64,000 nt of DNA from contig JABFQW010000015.1 of NCBI GenBank assembly GCA_013141455.1, forward strand, positions 1 through 64,000, given 5' to 3'. How positions within the stretch are numbered: position 1 is the first letter of the stretch; the number at the start of each line of letters is the position of its first letter. Source of the DNA: Bacteroidales bacterium (lineage in GTDB: Bacteria; Bacteroidota; Bacteroidia; Bacteroidales; F082). This document shows positions 40,879 to 48,083 of this stretch, piece after piece. The position numbers and the translations under genes are program-made. The notes beneath the pieces were generated by a model that saw only the letters and a program-made list of their open reading frames with translations, was not told the origin of the DNA and did no database searches.

Positions 40879-41658
40879 ATGCCCGTTTTCCTTTTTGATC
40901 ATTTGATTTTCGGACCCGTTTACAGCCGCCGGTTAGGCAAGTCGTTGGGTGTAAATCTGTTGCCCATACATGCCAAAGAATGTAGTTTCAATTGTATTTA
41001 TTGCGAGTGTGGCTGGACCAAAGGCCGTAATGCCCTGAAAATGGATTTGCCAACGCCTGAAGATGTGTATCAGGCGCTCGAAAAACGATTGATAGAACTG
41101 AAAGGAACGGATTCGGAACCCGATAGCATCACTTTTGCCGGAAACGGTGAACCAACCATGCATCCTCAGTTTGCCAAAATAATCGACGATGTGATTGAAC
41201 TTCGCAACAGGCTGATACCGGCGGCAAAAATAAGCGTGCTGTCAAACGGCAGCATGTTGCACAAACACCAGGTGATCGATGCGCTGATGCTTGTCGATAA
41301 CAATATTCAGAAACTCGATGGCGGCAACGAGGTGATCATTAAATTGATCAATATGCCACTGAAAGCCTTCAAACTGAAAGAATATGTGGAACAACTGAAA
41401 CGAATCAGGAAGAACCTTATTATTCAAACCTTGTTTTTGCGGGGAAAACTAAACGAAAAAACGGTTGATAACAGCCAGCCTGCCGAGCTGAACGACTGGT
41501 TAAACCTGCTCGAACAGATTCAACCCAAAGCGGTGATGCTCTACTCGCTCGATCGGGACACGCCTGCGCATGACCTCGAAAAAATAAGCGAAGAAGAACT
41601 TCTCATGATCGCTCAAAAAGTGAATGAAACAGGTATCGAAGCGAGTGTATTTGGTTAA
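40879..41658 (+). CDS. Radical SAM protein
   Basis: MPVFLFDHLIFGPVYSRRLGKSLGVNLLPIHAKECSFNCIYCECGW (CxxxCxxC); start chosen downstream of the -7 box rather than tracked 40828. Confidence 0.92.
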   Translation: MPVFLFDHLIFGPVYSRRLGKSLGVNLLPIHAKECSFNCIYCECGWTKGRNALKMDLPTPEDVYQALEKRLIELKGTDSEPDSITFAGNGEPTMHPQFAKIIDDVIELRNRLIPAAKISVLSNGSMLHKHQVIDALMLVDNNIQKLDGGNEVIIKLINMPLKAFKLKEYVEQLKRIRKNLIIQTLFLRGKLNEKTVDNSQPAELNDWLNLLEQIQPKAVMLYSLDRDTPAHDLEKISEEELLMIAQKVNETGIEASVFG

Positions 41659-41669
41659 TTATCAAACGT

Positions 41670-42071
41670 ATGCAGCAATATCCGGTAAAAATTCTGATGG
41701 CGCTCGCCGAAACCTTTAAAGAAGAGGATAACCAATTCCATGCCTGGCTGTTAACAAACGGATTCCCGGAACTGGCCGCATTCAGCAGCGCTGTGAGAGG
41801 CAGCGAAGGGGCCTTTGGCTGGCTCATGCAGAATAAGTTTTATTCGCTGGCCGCCCTCGATGGCGCCATTGATAATCAGGAAAAAGCCATAAAATGGTTA
41901 CAAAACTATAATCAGGATTTGTATCTGAACATTGCCGGGGCTGTAAATGGTAATCCCCGATCGATCAATTGGCTGGCTTCAAATGATTTAGAGATTTTCC
42001 TGATCCTTGCCGGCAGCATCCGCACTTTTCGCGATAGCCAGACCTTCGATTACCACAAAATGAGGTTTTGA
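41670..42071 (+). CDS. Hypothetical protein following radical SAM gene
   Basis: 133 aa, 11 bp downstream of the radical SAM stop. Confidence 0.75.
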   Translation: MQQYPVKILMALAETFKEEDNQFHAWLLTNGFPELAAFSSAVRGSEGAFGWLMQNKFYSLAALDGAIDNQEKAIKWLQNYNQDLYLNIAGAVNGNPRSINWLASNDLEIFLILAGSIRTFRDSQTFDYHKMRF

Positions 42072-42082
42072 GAAGTTGGAAG

Positions 42083-42190
42083 GGTAGTGGCTGGTGGTTG
42101 GTTACTTGTTACTGGTTGCTTGTCACCAGAAACCAGTGACCAGAGACCAGTAACCAGTAACAAGAAACCAGTAACAAGAAACCAGAAAAC
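42083..42190. repeat. Degenerate ACCAGTAAC(AAG) repeat cluster, direct and inverted
   Basis: GGTTACTTGTTACTGGTTGCTTGTCACC ... ACCAGTAACCAGTAACAAGAAACCAGTAACAAGAAACCAG. Confidence 0.85.
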
Positions 42191-42197
42191 TTTCCAC

Positions 42198-42293
42198 TTA
42201 ACTACACTTCGAATACCCGCAAGCATTACAGGTCAGGCAACCATCTTGATAGATGAGGCTGTTCTGGTCGCCACATTAAGGACATATCTTGTC
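42198..42293 (-). pseudogene. 96-bp duplicated 3' end of the B12-dependent ribonucleotide reductase gene
   Basis: Gap-free alignment to 44721-44816, 86/96 identical; encodes CGDQNSLIYQDGCLTCNACGYSKCS* identical to the intact gene, preceded by an in-frame TAA where the intact gene has GAA (CPEC). Confidence 0.93.
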
Positions 42294-42300
42294 TGAATTC

Positions 42301-42338
42301 TTGTCCTGATTGTTGTCCTGATTGTTGTCCTGATTTTA
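42301..42338. repeat. 12-bp tandem repeat TTGTCCTGATTG (about 3 units)
   Basis: ttgtcctgattgttgtcctgattgttgtcctgatttt. Confidence 0.9.
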
Positions 42339-42590
42339 TACTATTTTCATCACAATTAATATTTATATCTTTATTATCAGGTGTTTAATCAAATCAAATG
42401 TCATTTATATTACCAACGTTATCCGGACATTAATGTCCAGGTTGATGTCCGGATAGATGTCCTGATTTTATACCATCTTCATCACTATCTTTAGTTACAT
42501 TTTTATTATCAGGCATTTAATCAAATTCGTTGTCATTTATATTACCAATATTATCCGGACATCAATGTCCGGATTCATGTCCGGATATAA
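42326..42590. repeat. Two ~132-bp degenerate direct repeats rich in TGTCC/GGACA palindromes
   Basis: TGTCCTGATTTTATAC...TTTATTATCAGG...TCATTTATATTACCAA..TTATCCGGACAT.AATGTCC occurs at 42326 and 42458. Confidence 0.85.
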
Positions 42591-42765
42591 CTTTCATTTC
42601 AATATCAACTCTATGGTTTAATAGACATGTCCAGATATATGTCCAGATGTAGGTGCAACTCTATTAATATCAAATATATAAACTCCATGCCCAGATTCAC
42701 TTTTATCATCAATTTCATGCATAATTTCAACAATCTACTTTACCACGCGTCAGGAATCGCTCGGC

Positions 42766-42942
42766 CAATGTCATTAAGTTAAGGATTTTGAATCTGAAAT
42801 GTTTTTACCGCAAAGTTCGCTGAGGAAGCGCAGAGAGCCACAGAGTTCTTATTCGGCGACCTTCTTTGCGAAACTCTGCGCAAACCTTTGCGGCTCTCTG
42901 CGGTTAATTTTTGTGACATTTTCCGTTAACTTAATGACATTG
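42766..42942. mobile_element. 177-bp MITE-like element with perfect 10-bp target duplication
   Basis: TIR CAATGTCATTAAGTTAA / TTAACTTAATGACATTG; flanked by ATCGCTCGGC at 42756-42765 and 42943-42952. Confidence 0.9.
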
Positions 42943-42960
42943 ATCGCTCGGCAGCGAGGT

Positions 42961-43014
42961 AAAACCCACTACTGCCGAATTTGCGGGTAGCTGATATCAG
43001 CAGCTGGCCTTTTT
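42961..43014. repeat. Cassette-like repeat, copy 1
   Basis: AAAACCCACTACTGCCGAATTTGCGGGTAGCTGATATCAGCAGCTGGCCTTTTTAA; matches 43701-43755. Confidence 0.85.
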
Positions 43015-43600
43015 AACTTCCCCAAATCTGAGGATTTGTCAATAAACCAGATAAAATCCCAGATAAAGTATCAATTCCAAAACTCTTTAGCTTATCAATT
43101 GTCTTGATTTTTTTTGATTGATTATCTGCGGACTCATCTAAAATATCTTGAATCTCAGCCAGTTGTTTACCTGTCAATTCTTCTCTTAAAGCTGAAACAA
43201 TTAACTCTATTTTGATTTTTTGCTGATTAGATTGGCTTTGAACAACAGTTAAATTAATTCCTTTCTCAATGCCATCATATCGTTGCTCAGGCACACCAAG
43301 TATTTCTATCTCAGCGATACATGCTTCAATGATTGACCGACCAGTTTCTTTTACTGTTTCAAGATGATACAAATCTGGTCCATTCATTGAATAAGACCTG
43401 CCTAATGTTATTTTCTCAATCTCTGCAATTTTCCTGCTCTCCGTTCCAAAAATTCTCTCAATAACTGAAATGGTAGAACTTTTCCATGCGTTAACTCCAA
43501 AAGAATATTCATTTTTTGTCTTGAGATTTGAACCAATTTTATCCAACTCTGTCAACTGACGGTTGAGTAATAATAAATGCTTGTCTTTCATATGTGTCAT
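43013..43600 (-). CDS. Hypothetical protein in accessory island
   Basis: ORF; start placed at MTHMKDKH (43600), since the tracked start at 43708 lies inside the repeat. Confidence 0.65.
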   Translation of the reverse strand: MTHMKDKHLLLLNRQLTELDKIGSNLKTKNEYSFGVNAWKSSTISVIERIFGTESRKIAEIEKITLGRSYSMNGPDLYHLETVKETGRSIIEACIAEIEILGVPEQRYDGIEKGINLTVVQSQSNQQKIKIELIVSALREELTGKQLAEIQDILDESADNQSKKIKTIDKLKSFGIDTLSGILSGLLTNPQIWGS

Positions 43601-43700
43601 TATTACGCTTGCCCATAACATAGAAGACTTTACACAGAGGCGGATTGCGTGCAATCTCCTGTCAAACCGATAAAATGCTTGAGCGGAATGGTATATACCG

Positions 43701-43755
43701 AAAACCATTGCTGCCGAATTTGCGGGTAGCTGATGTTAGCTGCTTTAGCTTTTTA
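43701..43755. repeat. Cassette-like repeat, copy 2
   Basis: AAAACCATTGCTGCCGAATTTGCGGGTAGCTGATGTTAGCTGCTTTAGCTTTTTAT; matches 42961-43014. Confidence 0.85.
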
Positions 43756-43778
43756 TATATTTAGTTTATCTAGTTCGG

Positions 43779-44579
43779 TTATAAGCCGTTTATTTTATTG
43801 ATTATTTCACTGTAATTAAAATTAATATGATTTGTAGCAGTCGCCTTTTTCTGTAATTCATCCAGAGTCCAAATCATTGCTTGAGTATCAGGGTTGGTGT
43901 TAAAAATATGATATACACCTTCATCTGTATTAAGTGGTGTTCTATCCGCATTTATTACTTGCATTCCTTTTTTAATTCTAAAAATGACATATTTCCCTGC
44001 AACATGAATAATATCTGGCCTTCTTGTAATTGGTATTTCAGTTTTAATTTTGTAAAAGTCATTTAGATGACCCAAAATAGTTTCAGCTGTAAGTCCATCC
44101 GAAGCATAAATTATTTTATATGGCCAGTCCTCATAACCATCTAAAATTATCATTGGATTAACTCTTTTACCAAGAGGTTGCATTGCTGGTATTGATGCAA
44201 TTCCTTCTAAAGAGTCAATAAGTTGGTTTTTGTCTAATGTAGATTTAATAGACGCCACACCTAAGCAACCTTCTACAGGACCAAAGGATTTCCCTTTACC
44301 ATCTTTGTTATAAAAATTATATCGTGGCGCAGTATCAGTTGAGATAATTATGTCTAGTTGTTTAGATTCATCTCCATTCTCACCAAATAGGAATCCACCT
44401 AAAAAAACATTACACTTTGATGGTGCATGTTGTTTTAAAAACTCAGAATAAACAAGTTCTCTGGATAGTCCGATGTCCGATGTATTTGGAAAAACTGAAG
44501 CAACTTCAGCTTCTCCTCTCAATACCTGTCCAACATTCTCAAAGTATTTTTTTAATCTGTCAAAAAAAGGTTTTGCCAT
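43779..44579 (-). CDS. DUF6602-like protein (possible degenerate PD-(D/E)XK fold)
   Basis: 266 aa; ESKQLDIIISTDTAP...VEGCLGVASIKSTLDKNQLIDSL arrangement. Confidence 0.65.
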   Translation of the reverse strand: MAKPFFDRLKKYFENVGQVLRGEAEVASVFPNTSDIGLSRELVYSEFLKQHAPSKCNVFLGGFLFGENGDESKQLDIIISTDTAPRYNFYNKDGKGKSFGPVEGCLGVASIKSTLDKNQLIDSLEGIASIPAMQPLGKRVNPMIILDGYEDWPYKIIYASDGLTAETILGHLNDFYKIKTEIPITRRPDIIHVAGKYVIFRIKKGMQVINADRTPLNTDEGVYHIFNTNPDTQAMIWTLDELQKKATATNHINFNYSEIINKINGL

Positions 44580-44720
44580 AATGTAAAATATTATATGATT
44601 CTATCTCAGTGAGGTCACCTAACATAGCAGCTAACAACCATCAGCAACTTTCTGGTAACAGTCTATTATTGACCAGCAACCATATTCGTAAACATATGAA
44701 ATTACCGGAAAACCGCCCGT

Positions 44721-47456
44721 TTAGCTACATTTCGAATACCCGCAGGCATTGCAGGTCAGGCAACCATCCTGATAAATGAGGCTGTTCTGGTCGCCACATT
44801 CGGGACACATCTTGCCTTGGGCATGGGTTCCATCGGGGATATATCGCTTCAAACCACGTACAACCCCGTTTTTCCAGGTGTTGATGTTTTCTTCGTCTAA
44901 GGTAAGGTTCTGTATCAGTTCGATGGCATAAGGCAGCGGCATACCGTGGCGCAGGATTCCCGAGATCAGTTTGGCGTAGTTCCAGTATTCCTTGTTGAAC
45001 GAACGCGACAGCCCTTCAATAGTAACATGGTAGCCCTGTTTGTCCTGGTATTGGAAATCGTAACGCGCCTTTTCAGTTTTATTTTTTTCACGGATTACCC
45101 AGCCGCTCTCGATATAAGGAGGCAGGAAAAAGTCATCAGCCTTACCCGTGAATATCTCGTAAGGTTTGTTATTGATTTTACCGACGACGGCGAGCCATTT
45201 TTCGTAATTATTCTGGAAGCGGATGATATCAGCTTCTAATTTTTTCGGACGTGGTGGCGCTGTAGTCTCATTAAATTCTTCGTTTCGTGCCTCACTCGAT
45301 TTCTTTTCATCGTTGCTGATCAACACACCCGAACGTGAGCCATCGCGATAGATGGTAATGCCTTTGCAGCCTACTTCCCAGGCCGTCTGATAAATCTGGC
45401 TCACCAGTTCCTCGGTTGCTTCAGTAGGTATGTTTACCGTGACACTGATCGAGTGATCGACCCATTTTTGGATATCACCCTGCATCTTCACCTTACTTAA
45501 CCAGTCGATATCAGCAGAAGTCGCTTTGAAGTAGGGTGAGGCATTGATGAGTTCGCGCAGATTCTGGTCGTTAAACGCTTTCACCATAGCAACATCATAG
45601 CCGTTTATGCTTAGCCAGGTCTCAAATTTTGGATGAAACACATTGTATTCCTCCCAGGCATCGCCAACACCGTCAACGAAACTCACGGTAACATTTTTAT
45701 CATTTGGATTTACTTTTCGCCTGCGTTTGTAGGAGACGGCAAATACCGGTTCGATTCCGGATGTGGTTTGCGTACATATACTCACACTGCCCGTTGGTGC
45801 AATGGTGAGCATCGAGATATTCCTCCGGCCAGCTTTTATCATTTTTTCGTAAAGCTGCGGAGCGCTCTCGCGGATACGGCCAATGAACGGATTATTTTTT
45901 TCGCGTTCGGCATCATACACCTCAAATGCACCGCGTTCGCCGGCCATTTCTACCGATGAACGATAGACTTCGAGTGCAAGCACCTGATGAACATCGGTCG
46001 AGAAAGAGATAGCTTCATCCGATCCGTAACGTGTTCCAAGCGCAGCAAGCATATCACCTTCTGCCGTTATACCAATACCTGTCCGGCGGCCCTGAAGGGC
46101 TTTTTTGCGGATATTTTTCCAAAGATTCAATTCAACGGCCTTGATTTCCATAATTTCAGGATCGGCAAGGATTTTTGCAATGATGGCATCCACTTTCTCG
46201 ATTTCAAGGTCAACGATGTCATCCATCATGCGTTGGGCTATGCGGGCATGTTTTGTGAATAGTTCAACGTTGAAATTTGCATTTTCGGTAAACGGATTGT
46301 CAACATAACTGTATAGGTTTATTGCCAGCAAGCGGCAACTGTCGTAGGCACACAACGGAATCTCACCACACGGGTTTGTTGACAGGGTTTTAAAACCGAG
46401 GTCGGCATACGAATCGGGAATCGACTCGTTGATGATAGTATCCCAGAACAAAATTCCCGGCTCAGCCGATGCCCATGCATTGTGAATAATTTTCTCCCAA
46501 AGCTTGCGCGCATCCACTTCCTGAACAAAAGTCGGTTGGGCCGAATCGATGGGATATTGTTGGACAAATTTTTTGTCATGAATAACGGCATGCATAAACT
46601 CATCCGAAATACGAACCGAAACATTGGCGCCGGTAACTTTTCCCAACTCCAATTTTGCATCAATAAACCGTTCAGCATCAGGATGTTTCACACTTATGCT
46701 CAGCATGAGTGCGCCTCTCCGGCCATCCTGTGCCACTTCGCGTGTGGAGTTTGAATATCGTTCCATAAAAGGGACAATCCCGGTTGAAGTGAGGGCGCTG
46801 TTTTGAACATGACTTCCGGTAGGACGAATATGCGAAAGATCGTGCCCCACGCCACCGCGTCGTTTCATCAACTGAACCTGTTCCTGATCGATCTTCATGA
46901 TGCCACCGTATGAATCGGAAAGACCGTCATTGCCGATAACGAAACAATTGGATAATGACGACACCTGAAAGTTATTGCCGATGCCGGCCATGGGGCTGCC
47001 CTGCGGGATGATATAGTTGAAATCCTTTAGTACCGAATAAATATCCGCTTCACTGAGTGGATTCGGATACTTTTGTTCGATGCGCGATATTTCAGAAGCT
47101 AAACGGCGGTGCATATCATCGGGCGTTAATTCATATATATTACCGAAACTGTCTTTCAGCGCATATTTATTCATCCAAACATTGGCTGCCATATTATCAC
47201 CTTTGAAATAGGCGGTTGAAGCGGCCAAAACATCAGCTTGCGGATAGATGGTATATGATTTTTGATCAAAATTTGATTTAAGTTCAAGGGTTGGGGTAGT
47301 AGTTTCTGCCTCAGATGTCATAGGGTCTTTGTTTTCAATAGGTTGTAAATCCTTAATATCGGGTCGAACTCTTGATTCAATTATTTTATCATAATAACTC
47401 AGGTCTTTTTCTTGTTTTACAGCATGTTCGAGATTAGTAAACAGATTATTTTCCAT
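44721..47456 (-). CDS. nrdJ: Adenosylcobalamin-dependent ribonucleoside-diphosphate reductase
   Basis: 911 aa; NCFVIGNDGLSDSYGGIM, RRGGVGHDLSHIRP, STNPCGEIPL, NISMLTIAPTGSVS, C-terminal zinc finger CPECGDQNSLIYQDGCLTCNACGYSKCS. Confidence 0.96.
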   Translation of the reverse strand: MENNLFTNLEHAVKQEKDLSYYDKIIESRVRPDIKDLQPIENKDPMTSEAETTTPTLELKSNFDQKSYTIYPQADVLAASTAYFKGDNMAANVWMNKYALKDSFGNIYELTPDDMHRRLASEISRIEQKYPNPLSEADIYSVLKDFNYIIPQGSPMAGIGNNFQVSSLSNCFVIGNDGLSDSYGGIMKIDQEQVQLMKRRGGVGHDLSHIRPTGSHVQNSALTSTGIVPFMERYSNSTREVAQDGRRGALMLSISVKHPDAERFIDAKLELGKVTGANVSVRISDEFMHAVIHDKKFVQQYPIDSAQPTFVQEVDARKLWEKIIHNAWASAEPGILFWDTIINESIPDSYADLGFKTLSTNPCGEIPLCAYDSCRLLAINLYSYVDNPFTENANFNVELFTKHARIAQRMMDDIVDLEIEKVDAIIAKILADPEIMEIKAVELNLWKNIRKKALQGRRTGIGITAEGDMLAALGTRYGSDEAISFSTDVHQVLALEVYRSSVEMAGERGAFEVYDAEREKNNPFIGRIRESAPQLYEKMIKAGRRNISMLTIAPTGSVSICTQTTSGIEPVFAVSYKRRRKVNPNDKNVTVSFVDGVGDAWEEYNVFHPKFETWLSINGYDVAMVKAFNDQNLRELINASPYFKATSADIDWLSKVKMQGDIQKWVDHSISVTVNIPTEATEELVSQIYQTAWEVGCKGITIYRDGSRSGVLISNDEKKSSEARNEEFNETTAPPRPKKLEADIIRFQNNYEKWLAVVGKINNKPYEIFTGKADDFFLPPYIESGWVIREKNKTEKARYDFQYQDKQGYHVTIEGLSRSFNKEYWNYAKLISGILRHGMPLPYAIELIQNLTLDEENINTWKNGVVRGLKRYIPDGTHAQGKMCPECGDQNSLIYQDGCLTCNACGYSKCS

Positions 47457-47707
47457 GTGAGTTCTAAATTAAGTATTTGAATTCGTAGTTAAGCCACTCT
47501 AAGCATGTTTATTAGCCCAACAGGGGCTTCAAACAAAAATGCTTTGCAAGATACAATACCTTTTAGATTAGTTGGGGTTCATTTTTTCAACGAAGCGTTG
47601 TTGATAAATCATTAAACCCAATCAGGATACGGCTTTCGGAAACAATTGAACGAATCTATAATTTATAAACTTCAAATGTTGATAAGTTTGGCACGGGGGA
47701 TAAAACA

Positions 47708-48079
47708 TCAGTTTCGCGTCCATAACATCTTGATTGCAATTGCAATAAGTAAAACAGCGAAAATTTTTCTCAATGTTTCCTGTGGCATATTCACAGCATA
47801 TTTTGAACCAAAATAACCCCCGATTATGAACGCGACAGCGATTATAGCTGCATATTTCAAATTCAGGGCGCCGGCTTTGTAATAATTGTAGGCAGCCAAT
47901 AAGCCGACGGGCGGAAGCATGATAGCGATGCTCGTTCCCTGAGCTGTGTGCTGATCCATCTGGAGGAAAAACACAAGCGCCGGAATCATGATGATCGCCC
48001 CGCCGATCCCCATCAGCCCGCTGAACGCGCCCGCGATGAGTCCAATCATGATTAACACGATAAAAATGTAAAATGTCAT
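47708..48079 (-). CDS. TauE/SafE (TSUP) family permease, half-size
   Basis: 123 aa; GLIAGAFSGLMGIGGAIIMIPALVF, GSKYAVNMPQETLRKIFAVLLI. Confidence 0.88.
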   Translation of the reverse strand: MTFYIFIVLIMIGLIAGAFSGLMGIGGAIIMIPALVFFLQMDQHTAQGTSIAIMLPPVGLLAAYNYYKAGALNLKYAAIIAVAFIIGGYFGSKYAVNMPQETLRKIFAVLLIAIAIKMLWTRN

Positions 48080-48083
48080 AAGG

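Noticed and set aside
42301-42600. Possible CRISPR array in the repeat field
   Set aside because: Repeats are a 12-bp tandem plus two 132-bp degenerate units; no regular repeat-spacer structure and no cas genes.
47457-47707. Cobalamin riboswitch upstream of the B12-dependent RNR
   Set aside because: No recognisable B12-box-like sequence was seen in the ~250-bp upstream region.
47708-48079. Truncated TauE/SafE gene as a pseudogene
   Set aside because: Complete ORF of a length seen in half-size TSUP proteins; no evidence of a missing half nearby.
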